Position numbers and translations under genes: made by a program. This document shows positions 1 through 11,010 of a DNA stretch of 64,000 nt, piece after piece. Source of the stretch: Schistocerca nitens (taxonomy: Eukaryota > Arthropoda > Insecta > Orthoptera > Acrididae); assembly GCF_023898315.1 (NCBI RefSeq), contig NC_064619.1, positions 507,566,594 to 507,630,593 of the forward strand, written 5' to 3'. Position 1 is the first letter of the stretch. Every line of letters begins with the position of its first letter. The notes beneath the pieces were generated by a model. That model saw only the letters and a list, made by a program, of their open reading frames with translations, did not search any database and had not been told where the DNA came from.

Positions 1-1688
1 ATGCTGACAGTTGAGGCGGCACCAGGCCTGCCAACCCGACAACGGTCGGTGGATTGGTGTCATGACCTCACGCCCCTCCACATTTGATATCGATGACGTC
101 ACTATCTGAGGATGAAGTGGCGGTCGGTCGGTCCCGAATGACCAGTCTGTGGCCAGAACAACGCTGCTTTCCTTCTATTTTACCGTCGAACAGCAGAAGT
201 ACCGGCTATAAACTTACTTTTAATCACTCCAATGGCATCAACTCGCCGCCATTTCCGGTAAAAACTTTCAGAATCTGTTAGCACCCGGATGTCGTTCGTC
301 AAGGAAGACGTTTGCTTCATTACACTTATATCAAACAAGTGTAGGATCTGTAATTCTTGCCACGGAAATCTGGATAAAATGTTGAGCTTTTGACGAAATC
401 CTCGAAAGTCTTTAACAGGAGAGCTTTATTGTAGTGGCGGTTGTTAAAAACAGAGCACAGACGGCTTCTGATGGGTCGGCACACGTCATCAGCACATCAT
501 GCAGCTGTAGAGCGCATCCACGTCCGCAACTGTTGTGTGGGCTTTCTCGCAGGAACGCAAAAAGTTCTGTGAGTTTCTCTGTCATTGCCAAGCGTCGACG
601 GCTCGCTTCCAAGAACATTTAAAAAAATACGGGCTGTCTCGATTAAAGATGTTCCGGTATATTCTAACCCCTACCGCTTCTTTAAAAATAGGAACGCAGG
701 CTTTGGAAGCCTGGGACAAGATTTTGCTTTCGTGAGACATACTTGTCTATTCATTTGTGCTCAGCAACTGCTAATTTTTCAGGTTCTCGATTTTTGACGA
801 GCTTCTGATGTTCTCAACAGCGGTCGGTAATGTTGCAGATAGACCGTATGAATAAACAATGACGGTGCATCCGCAATCACAAGGAATCTTATACATTCTA
901 GAGATCCTTAACCGCATGGAGCTTCACCTTTATTATCTTGGGTGATCGGAAAATTATGGTCCTATTTTCCTAGATGTAGCACAGCAAAAAGGTAGCAGTA
1001 CAATTTGGAGATTTTAACTTAATTGTTCATTTTCACGTTTTTTTAGTTTTTTTTGTCTTGGATAGTGCTCGCTGTGTATCTCGAACCCGTCGTCATTCCT
1101 GCGGATGTTATCGCGAAAAACTTCGATATAAAGTATATATCGCTTTCGATATGATTGATTTGTTTAAGAACGTCCTACTACAGAATAGCGTGAACGTTTT
1201 GTAGAATCGCATCATATCTGATGTCCAAAACCTCTTGTATAGCTCTTTAATTACCACGTACTTCAGGTGACGAGCAAACTTTCGTGAGCGGAAAGTTGGT
1301 GCTGCTGTTGGATCTCAGATAGACATTCGGAGAATCAGCGCTCTAGTCCACCACGATGGCGCAAATGCTGGATTCAGTAGATAGATGACAGTTTTCTATG
1401 TGGCCACGTGATGAGTATCTACACAACTTATGGATTAAACAACAGCAAATTACAATCAAGGTCATGGAGGAAACTGAAAGGAACTGCATACTATCATTCT
1501 CAGTGCAGAGTTGTACTGAAAGTCGGATGGCGTACTTGACCACAGGGTATCCACGAATTCAACCAGGACTGGCAACTGCCCGCCACCAGTTACCATCACC
1601 GAGCACACGTTAACTAAAAGAGCACACTTGTCATGCTACACACAACATTGGGAGATGGAACTGCAGACTAATTTCTAATTTTGGACCC
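1..1688. other. Unassigned non-coding tract
   Basis: I see no gene here. All open frames are short (under about 75 codons), lack recognisable motifs and are not flanked by convincing splice sites. There is no obvious repeat structure, and composition is ordinary AT-leaning insect intronic or intergenic DNA. Confidence 0.6.
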
Positions 1689-1696
1689 AAAAGTTC

Positions 1697-1896
1697 AAAT
1701 GGTTCAATTGGCTCTAAGCACTAGGGGAGTTAACATCTGAGGTACATCAGTCCCCTAGACTTAGAACAAATCAAACTTAACCAACCTAAGGGCATCACAC
1801 ACATCCACGCCCGAGGCAGGATTCGAACGACGGACCGTAGCAGCAGCGCGGTTCCTGAGTGAAGCACCTAGAATCGCTTGGCCACAGCGGCCGGCC
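1697..1896 (-). mobile_element. tRNA-derived SINE, family A
   Basis: On the minus strand it reads as a tRNA-like head with an A box of the TGGCCGAGCGG type and a B box near GGTTCGAATCC, followed by the tail shared by all family A copies here (CCTTAGGTTAGTTAGG, then GGGACTGATGACC, then GCTCAGAGCCATTTG). The B box is damaged in this copy. Short flanking repeats, AAAAGTTC and AACAGTTC, at 1689-1696 and 1899-1906, differ at one base and may be the target-site duplication. It is non-coding and would depend on a LINE for mobility. Confidence 0.9.
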
Positions 1897-1906
1897 CGAA
1901 CAGTTC

Positions 1907-2902
1907 GATGAGATAACAAACCATAACATAGTGGTAACACAAAGTAAAGAAAAAAAGAGGAGACGTAATAATTGCCCTCTTACAGTATGCTTTGGGAGTC
2001 GGTGAACACGAATAGTGATCATCAAACCGGTCCACAGATAAGGTGACAAAGCCAGAGATCTGCTCAGCTCTTTGTAAATCTGCTTGCGCATACCTGGGAC
2101 CCTCGTAGCCACCTGCAACTTCGGAACCTGCGGGTTCGGAAGAGTATACTCTACGGGTCGACCTCCTAGCATACATTTGTCCCCAGCAGACGCTTATAAG
2201 CGCGTATAGGATGACTGCAGCAATACCGTACAGTTCCGGGAAGATTGTGTACCAACTAGGAGCACATTCCTATTCAAGTAGAAATTACCAGAGGCGATAA
2301 ACAATGTGAGGCATCCTGCCAACGTGAACCGTGGTACTGTATACAAGCTAACATAATCATGGCTGCCAACAATAGTCGGACTATAGGCCAACAGCGCTTA
2401 CATGGCTGTCTCATCAGCACGGCAGTACACATAATGGCCGCAGGCGCATAACGCAATATATTGTCCTAGCCGCCAGTGCGCTTCGCTGAAGCATAATATG
2501 ACTTTACTTAAATCCAATAGAAATTTAATTCGAAACATCTTCCTATAAGGGATTTCCGTCGTCCAATTGAAACAAATGTCTGTAACGCCGTGACAACTCG
2601 TACAGGGCAGCGTGAAATATCAGAATGCAAGACGTCATGCAGCGTTGGTCCAGTAGTAAATAACCTCAGCTGACGAAACATTAATCGCTCGCAGGAGAAG
2701 CCTCACTCACACTGCCACTAGCGTTGATAATGATATCTGTTCGGCGACGAGGAGAGTTCACAAATTTCTTGCCGATTGACAAATCCCGCTGAAACCACTC
2801 AGTAACATTTGGGTCCCGTAGATCTGTCAAACTGCTGGATGTTTAATCCGCTATTCCTTATAGCTCCAGATATTTTCTACAGCATTAAATTCCACTGATT
2901 TA
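1907..2902. other. Unassigned non-coding tract
   Basis: No gene or repeat that I recognise. The open frames at 1795-2391 on the minus strand mostly run through the neighbouring SINE and have no protein-like character. Confidence 0.5.
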
Positions 2903-2911
2903 GCGAGTTTA

Positions 2912-3112
2912 TCAACTGGTTCAACTGGCTCTGAGCACTATGGGACTTAACATCTAAAGTTATCAGTCTCCTAGAACTTAGAACTACTTTAACCTAACTA
3001 ACCTAGGGACATCACACACATCCATGCCCGAGGCAGGATCTGAACCTGCGACCGTAGCGGTCGCACGGTTCCAGACTGAAGCGCCTAGAACCGCTCGGCC
3101 ACACCGGCCGGC
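2912..3112 (-). mobile_element. tRNA-derived SINE, family A, with target-site duplication
   Basis: Full-length family A SINE in minus orientation with intact-looking A and B boxes. A perfect 9-bp direct repeat, GCGAGTTTA, flanks it at 2903-2911 and 3113-3121. This shows insertion by target-primed reverse transcription and fixes the ends exactly. No coding capacity. Confidence 0.95.
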
Positions 3113-3315
3113 GCGAGTTTACGCGGAGTGATAAAGTCTCTGGGCGTCTGTGAAACTAAGAATGAATGCATGCCTGCGGTCTTGTGAAAGCTGCCATTGT
3201 CACCTATGCTCAGTGCCAATATTGCAGCCGATGAGTTCATCTGAGGTGCGGTTATTACCGGTAACTCGCAAAAACCCGTGTAGTAGCTACTTGGCTTTAT
3301 ATATATAATCACCTA

Positions 3316-4380
3316 CCTTCTCACTGGTTTGATGCGGCACGCCACGAATTCTTCTCCTGTACCACCCTCTTCAACTCATTGTAGCACCTGCAATCTAAGT
3401 ATTGAATTATTTGTTGCATTTACTCCAATCTCTGTCGTAATCGTTCTTGCAATTATTTTCTCATCTTTCATTCCTCAAGGATATTTTCTTTTTTTGTGAG
3501 TGGTTTTCGGCCCGCGGTTCTAGCAAGCCTTTACACAGCTGCTCTACAGTTTACAACCTCTACAGCTCCCTCTAGTAGCAAGGAAATTATTTCCAGATGG
3601 CAACATCATCACGTCTCTTTTTTTGTCATGTTTTCCATACAGTCGCCTGTAGCACCATATTCCAAATGCATCGAATTTCTTCTGATCTGATTTTCCACAG
3701 TCCTTGACTGAATACCATACAATGCTGTGCTTCAAAATTAGATCTAGCTTTGATACTAGTACACTTCTCTCAACCAGGAATACCCTCTTTGCCTGCTCTA
3801 GTCTGCTTTTTAAGCCCTAGTTGCATTGTTTGTCATACGTTATTTCGCTTCCAGGGTAGTTAATTCCTTAGTTTTGTGGTAACCAATTTTGATGTTAAGT
3901 CTCTCGCTTTTCTCATTCCTGCTACTTCTCATTTCGGTTTGTTCTCGGTCAATATTTTCATTAGATATTTATTCCATTCAACAGATCCTGTAATTATTCT
4001 TAAAATTCACCATAACAATGTTATCACTTTTCACTGACATCTTTTCACCCAGAATTTCAATCCCACTTGCTACTGTACCTTTCTTTAATTTCCGTCATAG
4101 CTTCTTCGGTGTGTCGACCGTACAGTAGGGACGAAAGGCTGCATTGCTATCTTACACCCTTTCTCGTCCAAGCACTTCGATCTTGGTCTTCCAATCGTAT
4201 TGTTCCCTCTAGGTTCTTGTACGGATTGTATATTACCTGTCTTTCCCTGTAGCTTAGCCCTATTTTCCTCAGAATTTCTAACAGCTTGCACCATTTTACA
4301 CGTCAAACGCTTTTTTTTACTATCAACAGATCTCATGAAAGTCTCTTGATTTATGTTAGCGCATTTCAGTAGCCGTGTGT
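3316..4380 (-). mobile_element. Decayed non-LTR retrotransposon (endonuclease-RT type LINE), 3' part
   Basis: The minus strand carries the 3' half of the LINE family that also appears at 17234-17736, 53655-53870 and 62930-63534. Shared blocks are GCACACCTCTAGT-like coding stretches, the region complementary to ACAGCTCCCTCTAGTA, and the 3' end beginning at ACTGGTTTGATGCGGC (3324 onward). Conceptually this is the distal reverse-transcriptase region and the C-terminal tail of an endonuclease-RT polyprotein. No frame stays open for more than about 80 codons, so it is a dead 5'-truncated relic. The boundary near 4380 is approximate. Confidence 0.75.
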
Positions 4381-4477
4381 GGATAGTGTAGTTAAATCCA
4401 GAGGTCTCTCTCTTAACAGCTCATTGATCTTACCGCAAATATCAGCCAAGGTTCCAGAACCAAATTTTCAATTTGCA

Positions 4478-4765
4478 GCGAAGTGTGCGCTGATATGGAA
4501 TTTCTTGGCAGATTAAAACTGTGTGCTGTACCGACTCTCGAACTCTGGTGTTTTTCCTCTCATGAACAAGTGCTCTATCGACTGAGCTACCCCAGCACGA
4601 CTCACAACCCGTCCTCACAGCTGTGCTTCCGCTAGTATCTCCATATTTCACAGAAACTCTCCTGTGAAACTTGGAGGACTGACATTTTTCGAAGAAAGGA
4701 TACTGCGGAGACATGGCTTAACTACAGCCTGGGGGATGTTTCTACAGCAAAATTTTCTCGTTTTC
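4478..4765 (-). mobile_element. tRNA-derived SINE, family E
   Basis: On the minus strand there is a tRNA-like head with an A box reading GGTAGCTCAGTCGATAG and a B box reading GAGTTCGAGAGTC. This is the pattern of a tRNA with a normal D-arm and T-arm, but the fold is imperfect and the body of about 200 bp downstream is unrelated to tRNA. It is therefore a SINE rather than a functional tRNA gene. A single copy of this family is seen in the window. The ends are estimated from the repeat body only. Confidence 0.65.
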
Positions 4766-5105
4766 GCAGAAGAACTTCTGTGAAGCCGTTTTACATGGCG
4801 GCGAGTTGTACACTATTTCTTGTGGACACGGTAGACAGTCCGCGTTGATATACCAACAAATCTGGCAAATTCATTTAAGCTGTGGTTATAGGAAAATCCA
4901 TACACAACATCTCAGTTATGCGTTGTCTCCACTGCAGCGATTCGGTCCAATCGACTGGCACATACATACTTCACTACCTGGTACCAGTTCTGAAGAATGT
5001 GCAGAGGTTAAAAGTGATCAGTGCTCTCTTTGAGGGGTGAGTACTATTTTGTCCGGTGTCTCTGTCAGGCTAGAATCCCAAAACAAGAGCGCAAAATTAA
5101 AGTTG

Positions 5106-5376
5106 GTTCAGAAATGGTCAAATGGCTCTGAGCACTATGGGACTTAACTTCTAAGGTCATTAGTCCCCTAGAACTTAGAATGGTTCAAATGGCTCTGAGC
5201 ACTATGGGACTTAACATCTGTGGTCATCAGTCCCCTAGAACTTAGAACTACTTTAACCTAACTAACCTAAGGACGTCACACACATCCATGCCCGAGGCAG
5301 GATTCGAAGCTGCGACCGTAGCGGTCGCGCGGTTCCAGACTGTAGCGCCTACAACCGCTCGGCCACTCTGGCCGGC
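5106..5376 (-). mobile_element. SINE family A with a duplicated tail
   Basis: A complete minus-strand family A SINE (5179-5376) is directly preceded by a second copy of only its 3' tail, about 73 bp (5106-5178). An 11-bp direct repeat with one mismatch, AATTAAAGTTG at 5095-5105 and AATTGAAGTTG at 5377-5387, encloses both parts. The duplicated tail and full unit therefore probably entered as one insertion. The B-box region here is GGTCGCAGCTTCGAATCC, with one change from the usual GGTTCGAATCC. Confidence 0.9.
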
Positions 5377-5519
5377 AATTGAAGTTGAAGCTAGCTTAAC
5401 TTCCTTCAAAACACTGAACTATGCCCATTCCGAAAATTATCATGAAAGGATACAGGGTCACGTTTAAGCGTCTTCACAGAGTTCATCAAGTGAAAAGTCA
5501 AATAGAGATACATACTGAG

Positions 5520-5706
5520 ATGCCGCGCGAGGCAGCCGCGTGGTCTCAGGCACCTTGCCACGGTTCGCGCGGCTTCCCCCGTCGGAGGTTCGAGTCCTCC
5601 CTCGGGCACGGATGTGTGTGTTGTCCTTAGCGTACGTTAGTTTAAGTTAGATTAAGTTGTGTGTAAGCCTAGGGACCGATGACTTTAGCAGTTTGGTCCC
5701 AAAGGA
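5520..5706 (+). mobile_element. tRNA-derived SINE, family C
   Basis: Plus-strand unit with an A-box-like GAGGCAGCCGCGTGGTC and a clear B box, GGTTCGAGTCC (about 5587-5597). The tail reads GGGACCGATGACTTTAGC and ends in TTTGGTCCCAAAGG. It is related to but distinct from family A. No clear target-site duplication was found. Confidence 0.8.
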
Positions 5707-5935
5707 ACTACCACCGCCATCATGCAGAGTGGAACTCATCAGCAGAAGCAGCATTCTCCTGAAGATGGCGACCCGTTATATCGCCGAAATATCGAATCTA
5801 GTTGATTTTAGGATCCGGCAGTTAACCCGAAGAGACTTTCAAGGCTTATTACGCCGGGAAAGCCTACGATGTCATATTGGTAACCTCACTACCATTGTCA
5901 CTGAAATCCAGAGACATTTTATTCAGAAATGACCT
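5707..5935 (+). mobile_element. Penelope-like element 3'-end fragment with hammerhead-like core
   Basis: At 5759-5790 the sequence reads CTGAAGA, then a hairpin whose stem is GGCGA paired with TCGCC, then GAAAT. This matches the conserved core layout of hammerhead ribozymes (CUGANGA, stem II, GAAA). The same arrangement ends the Penelope-like element at 51930-53345. From memory, this segment resembles the 3' end of arthropod Penelope-like retroelements. No stem III or cleavage site could be assigned with confidence. Fragment boundaries are approximate. Confidence 0.55.
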
Positions 5936-6389
5936 GTGTTTGGGCCTACAAGTCTTTAGAAATAGATATGGACAGATACTGTATTGTTATCTGACACAAA
6001 GAGAACAATTTTATCTCTGATCGTTTCCTGCAGCGGAATGTGTAGCGTCTGCCTTCAGTACAGTGGAACGAGCGAGGTATGAGCAACGGCCGTAAACATG
6101 GCAACAGTATCGATGATTCTCTAACAGCGATCTCCGTAATTAGCGGTTGGCTGTTGAAATATATCCATTTTCCTTCCTGTGCCTACGTATATGCAAATTG
6201 ACACGTAGCGCGAAAGAAATTCTACGCGAATTGATGCCGCCAATCAAATGTCGAATCCTTGTTAGAGAACTGTATCCTGTCATTAAGGTCTCATTCGTCC
6301 CGTGGTATATTCGAACATGACGGAAAATAAATGCATGCAATAGACAGAAACAGACGCACCTGACACGCCCCTCGCTGTGGAACTCCGTG

Positions 6390-6725
6390 TTTCGGTTTGG
6401 CGGTTTATCAGAATTTTCACCGCAAAATGCTCCGGCTCGCCGCTCGCGGGAATTCGTACCCACGTCTGGTGACAGCGCTTTCCGGACACGGCTTAACAAC
6501 TGTTCGACGTGACCGAGCTAAAACGGCTCCAACAATTTATTGCACTCGTCCGCCGAGAGGTAATTTTATCTCCTATTCCACTCCCGATAAAAATAAATAA
6601 CAAAAAATAAAAGGGAGCAGAATAAAGAACGATTTCATACCTCTACCGCAGCGCCGGGTCGGAAATAAAATCGAAACACAGCGAGTCTTTCTCGTCGTGA
6701 TAATTATCTTCCGTTAGCATTGATT
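6390..6725. promoter_or_regulatory. Candidate regulatory block (CpG-rich next to A/T homeodomain-like motifs)
   Basis: A compact segment alternates CpG-rich stretches (around 6430-6520 and 6640-6690) with AT-rich motifs such as CAATTTATTGCAC and AATAATTATC that resemble homeodomain sites. It has no open frame of note and no resemblance to the repeats nearby, which suggests single-copy DNA. The regulatory role is inference only. The rest of 5936-7143 holds nothing I recognise. Confidence 0.25.
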
Positions 6726-7149
6726 TCTTCGCAGTAAAACATGTTGTGTGCGAGACTACAGCTGTAGCAGCCGGAAAAACGGGCGCTGCCAAATTAGCGC
6801 CACGGTACTGCATTCATTTGTTACCGAAACGTTTTTGCACTCATTCAAAATGCTTGCATGTGCAGTTGTCAGCAGGGGCGGCCGTTGGCTGCGGGTCAGA
6901 CGTTTAGTTCCTACTGTTTCAAACCGAATCCCCATTGTTTTGGTCTGAATGGCTGGATAATTCAGAACAACTGATGGAACGGCAGAAATAAAAACAAAAG
7001 AACCATGAGACACAGAAATTTCAGACATTAAAGAAGGATACTGAGGCCGTACGTAAATAAAACACAGACAAGAAAGAAGAACTAAGAAGCAGTTTTGAAA
7101 CTGTTAGTATTTAGAAATTAACGCAACAGAAACAGCAGGAATGATGAAG

Positions 7150-7266
7150 GTGTTACAAAAAGGTACGGCCAAACTTTCAGGAAACATTCCTCACACACAA
7201 ATAAAGAAAAGATGTTATGTGGACATGTGTCGGGAACGCTTAATTTCCATGTTAGAGCTCATTTTA
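7150..7266 (+). repeat. Left terminal inverted repeat of rosa-like element
   Basis: About 117 bp that is nearly the reverse complement of 8604-8721. It starts GTGTTACAAAAAGGTACGGC and ends at GAGCTCATTTTA. Confidence 0.9.
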
Positions 7267-7452
7267 GTTTCGTCAGTATGTACTGTAATTCCTCGATTCA
7301 CCGCCAGTTGGCCCAATTGAAGGAAGGTAATGTTGACTTCGGTGCTTGTGTTGACATGCGACTCATTGCTCTACAGTACTAGCATCAAGCACATCAGTAC
7401 GTAGCATAAACAGGTTAGTGTTCATCACGAACGTAGTTTTGCAGTCAGTGCA

Positions 7453-8523
7453 ATGTTTACAAATGCAGAGTTGGCAGAAGCCCATTTGATGTATGGATTA
7501 GCACGGGGCAACAGCCGTGGCGCGGTACATTTGTATCGAGACAGATTTCCAGAACGAAGGTGTCCTGACAGGAAGACGTTCGAAGCAATTGATCGGCGTC
7601 TTAGGGAGCACGGAACATTCCAGTCTATGACTCGCGACGGGGGAAGACCTAGAACGACGAGGACACCTGCAATGGACGAGGCAATTCTTCTTGCAGTTGA
7701 CGATAACCCTAATGTGAGCGTCAGAGAAGTTGCTGCTGTACAAGGTAACGTTGACCACGTCACTGTATGGAGAGTGCTACGGGAGAACCAGTTGTTTCCG
7801 TACCATTTACAGCGTGTGCAGGCACTATCAGCAGCTGAGTAGCCTCCACGGGTACACTTCTGCGAATGGTTCATCCAGAAATGTGTCAATCCTCATTTCA
7901 GTGCAAATGTTCTCTTTACCTATGAGGCTTCATTCCAATGTGATCAAATTGTAAATTTTCACAATCAACATGTGTGGGCTGACGAGAATCCGCACGCAAT
8001 TGTGCAATCACATCATCAACACAGATTTTCTGTGAATGTTTGGGCAGGCATTGTTGGTGATGTCTTGATTGGGCCCCATGTTCTTCCACCTACGCTCAAT
8101 GGAGCACGTTATCATGATTTCATACAGGATACTCTACCTGTGCTGCTAGAACATGTGCCTTTACAAGTACGACACAACATGTGGTTCATGCACGATGGAG
8201 CTCCTGCACATTTCAGTCGAAGTGTTCGTACGCTTCTCAACAACAGATTCGGTGACCGATGGATTGGTAGAGGCGGACCAATTCCATGGCCTCCACGCTC
8301 TCCTGACCTCAACCCTCCTGACTTTCATTTATGTGGGCATTTGAAAGCTATTGTCTACTCAACCCTGGTACCAGATGTAGAGACTCTTCGTGCTCGTATT
8401 GTGGACGGCTGTGATACAATACGCCATTCTCCAGGGCTGCATCAGCGCATCAGGGATTCCATGCGACGGAGGGTGGATGCATGTATCCTCGCTAACGGAG
8501 GACATTTTGAACATTTCCTGTAA
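7453..8523 (+). pseudogene. Transposase of rosa-like DD41D element (one in-frame stop)
   Basis: A single frame of 356 codons, interrupted once by TAG at 7840-7842. Residues 1-60 form an N-terminal helix-turn-helix segment of the DUF4817 type (MFTNAELAEAHLMYG, then RFPERRCPDRKTFEAI), followed by a second DNA-binding stretch (VSVREVAAVQG). The DDE/D nuclease core follows. The first catalytic position lies in FTYEASF (codon 7921-7923, Tyr), where the family has Asp. The second is in MHDGAPAHF and the third in SPDLNPPDF. The C-terminus, RRRVDACILANGGHFEHFL, is intact. The stop codon and the D-to-Y change both inactivate it, although the rest is remarkably preserved, so inactivation looks recent. 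The ATG at 7453 is the first in frame and gives the usual family N-terminus. Confidence 0.9.
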
Positions 8524-8603
8524 CAAAGTGTTTGAAGTCACGCTGGTACGTTCTGTTGCTATGTGTTTCCATTCCATGATTAATGTGATTTGAAGAGAAG
8601 TAA

Positions 8604-8721
8604 TAAAATGAGCTCTAACATGGAAAGTAAGCGTTTCCGGACACATGTCCACATAACATATTTTCTTTCTTTGTGTGTGAGGAATGTTTCCTGAAAGTTT
8701 GGCCGTACCTTTTTGTAACAC
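8604..8721 (-). repeat. Right terminal inverted repeat of rosa-like element
   Basis: Reverse-complement partner of 7150-7266. Matching ends at CCTTTTTGTAACAC, followed by CCTGTA. Confidence 0.9.
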
Positions 8722-8897
8722 CCTGTATAGAACGTATAGCAGTATGCAAATCAAACGATTTACGTAGTTCATGCAAACGAAACATAGCTAGTTTGATCCT
8801 AGAAGTTAAAAGACTAGAATAAGACATTAAACGCAACGACGCTGTAGAAAAAATAATGTTTTCAGAAATAATGTTTCATGATAGTATACCGTGACAT

Positions 8898-10357
8898 ACA
8901 CAGATGAGCTCAAACATCCGAACACCTGCTTAATAACTTGTTTGTCCGTCTTTTGAATGAAACACATCCGTGATTCTGCATATCAGAGATCCGACAGTTT
9001 ATTGGTAGGCTTGTGAAAGCTTGTGGCATTAGAAGTCAACGTACGCGTCTGGTAATTCGTGTAAATAACGGACCACTGATTTGCGAATGCCGTGATGGCA
9101 CCCGATAGGAACCCAGATGGGTTCCAAAAAATTTACATCAGGAGCATTTGATGATGATGTTTAGGTTATGGAGCGCTCAACTATCAGCGCCAGGGAGAAT
9201 TTGGTAGCCGAGACATAAACTTGAGTTCACTATACTGCTCCTCAAACCACTGTAGCACGGTTCTGGCTCGAAGACACGAACAATTATACTGCTGCCGGCC
9301 GAAGTGGCCGTGCGGTTAAAGGCGCTGCAGTCTGGAACCGCAAGACCGCTACGGTCGCAGGTTCGAATCCTGCCTCGGGCATGGATGTTTGTGATGTCCT
9401 TAGGTTAGTTAGGTTTAACTAGTTCTAAGTTCTAGGGGACTAATGACCTCAGCAGTTGAGTCCCATAGTGCTCAGAGCCATTTGAACCATTTTATACTGC
9501 TGAAAGATGACATAGCCATCGGGGAAGACATGAAGTATGAAGGGACGCAGATCGTTCGCAACAGTCACTGTGGCTTCGATTACTACCACAGGTCCCATGC
9601 AAGCGCAAGAGAATGCCTCCCATAGCGCAATACTGCTTCAACCAGCCTGTGTCCGTGGCAGGCTGCGCTATTCGGGCCGCCGTTCACCTCGATGACGGCG
9701 TTTGTGGAGACATCATCGACCTAGTGCAGCAAAAATATGATTCGCCCGAAGAGCTGACACATTTCCATTGATCGTCGGTCGAATCCCGAATTCCCGTGCC
9801 CACTGCAGTCGTAATTGACCAGGTCGTTGGATCGTAACATGTGGACTCGTAGCGGTCGTCTATTGCCGATCTTCAGGTTCAACAATGTACAATGAACTAT
9901 GTGCTCCGAAACACTTGTGAGTACACCAGCATTGTGCTCGTTCGACAGAGGTGCCACAGATCGCAATCTATCCTACTTTACAGAACAGACAAGCCGCCGA
10001 ACCCCACGTTCTGTGAAGATTCGTGGAAGTCCAGCTATTTAGCGCCTAGAGGTAATTTCATTGGCCTTCTACATCTTGTCGTACATGCTCATGACAGTAG
10101 CACGTGAACATTCGAAAAGCTTCACTGTTTCCGAGATACTCATTCATGGGCTCTGTGTAATAATAATCTGCCCTTTTTCAGAGTCACTTATGTCAATAGA
10201 TTTCCCCATTTGGAGCCCATATCGTCGCTAGGGTCATCCCTCGTTCGTGTCTGCTCCGCTTACATACTTGTGTTAGTGCCTCACGTGCCCCAATGCCACC
10301 AGGCGGCGTCCAACGTCGTGGTGGGTAATGGTCGTAATGTTTTTGCTTAGTAGTGTA
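8898..10357. mobile_element. Long DNA element with short TIRs, carrying a SINE
   Basis: The left end, TACACAGATGAGCTCAAACA (8898 onward), is an imperfect reverse complement of the right end, TGTTTTTGCTTAGTAGTGTA (about 10338-10357). TA-rich ends fit a Tc1/mariner-type transposon. I recall related repeats in grasshopper DNA with the same right-end region (CACCAGGCGGCGTCCAACG). No transposase frame survives in either strand. A family A SINE interrupts it at 9294-9492; without the SINE it is about 1.25 kb. Confidence 0.55.
9294..9492 (+). mobile_element. tRNA-derived SINE, family A, inside DNA element
   Basis: Full-length plus-strand copy with A box GTGGCCGTGCGGTTAAAGG and a perfect B box, GGTTCGAATCC. 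The target-site duplication TATACTGCT lies at 9285-9293 and 9493-9501, so this insertion is younger than the surrounding element. The A box keeps the tRNA-like GGTTAAAGGCG variant, unlike most copies here, which read GGTTCTAGGCG. Confidence 0.95.
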
Positions 10358-10753
10358 GATAGTAGGACAACACAAGTAAAATAGCTTACAGAGACAAAGA
10401 AATACAAGGTCAATTGGAGCGGGAATACTGAATGTAAAGAAATAACAGAAACAAAAAAATGGAACTGACAGAATCTGTGTAGGTTATTATGTAAACAATA
10501 CAGAACCTGTAGTGCCTAAATGTAAATGTATATACTGGAAACAGCTTGATATGAATACGACATGTGAAAGTTACAAAACATTACTGTATGGAAAAAACAT
10601 AGTATAAGTTCATAAAGACTTATTGTCGACAGCAAAGTGTATGATCATGGCAGCATACATCTGCTGAGGGATTATGGGTTTACAGTTTCATTTCTACAGC
10701 ATTGACTGGCTGATTCAGCAACTGTTACAAGTTACTTCAAAAACAAAATGGTC
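10358..10753. other. Unassigned tract
   Basis: AT-rich, with no frame, repeat or motif that I recognise. Confidence 0.5.
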
Positions 10754-11010
10754 CTGGCTGCAAAATAACGATTATTTATTAACACCTTTCATCCTTTTGA
10801 GGCATCGTCAGATTTTGCACAGTTCTGCAAAGAATCATTCGTCAAAAAACATGTGAGATAAAGCATGCACGTTAGACACACTAGCGTCTGCGGATGGTGA
10901 CGTGTTTCTCGCATGTTTTTGAGGAATGCTTATTTGCAGAATTTTGTAAAATCTGATGACACCATAAAAGGATGACACGCCGTATTAAATAACCATTATT
11001 TTGCAGTGAA
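10754..11010. repeat. Inverted pair of short Penelope-type ends
   Basis: Two arms of about 125 bp meet head to head near 10885. Left-arm blocks CTGCAAAATAACGATTATTT, CATCCTTTTGAGGCATCGTCA and CACAGTTCTGCAAA recur as reverse complements in the right arm up to 11010. On the minus strand of the left arm (10786-10811) CTGACGA, a short spacer and GAAAGG resemble the hammerhead-like core seen elsewhere here. In the right arm (10953 onward) the CTGATGA survives but the GAAA does not. Confidence 0.65.

Larger units (their letters stand above)
7144..8727 (+). mobile_element. DD41D (rosa-like) Tc1/mariner element, nearly complete
   Basis: About 1.58 kb bounded by long imperfect terminal inverted repeats of about 117 bp (7150-7266 and 8604-8721) that begin GTGTTACAAAAAGGTACGG and end in the complementary order. 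The right end continues into CCTGTA, giving a plausible TA target site. It encloses one transposase frame at 7453-8523. The spacing between the second and third catalytic aspartates is 41 residues, which is the hallmark of the DD41D (rosa) clade of the IS630-Tc1-mariner superfamily. This is the best preserved transposon in the window, apart from one nonsense codon and one catalytic substitution. Confidence 0.9.

Noticed and set aside
4540-4615. A functional tRNA gene on the minus strand
   Set aside because: A and B boxes fit but the cloverleaf is broken and a SINE body follows.
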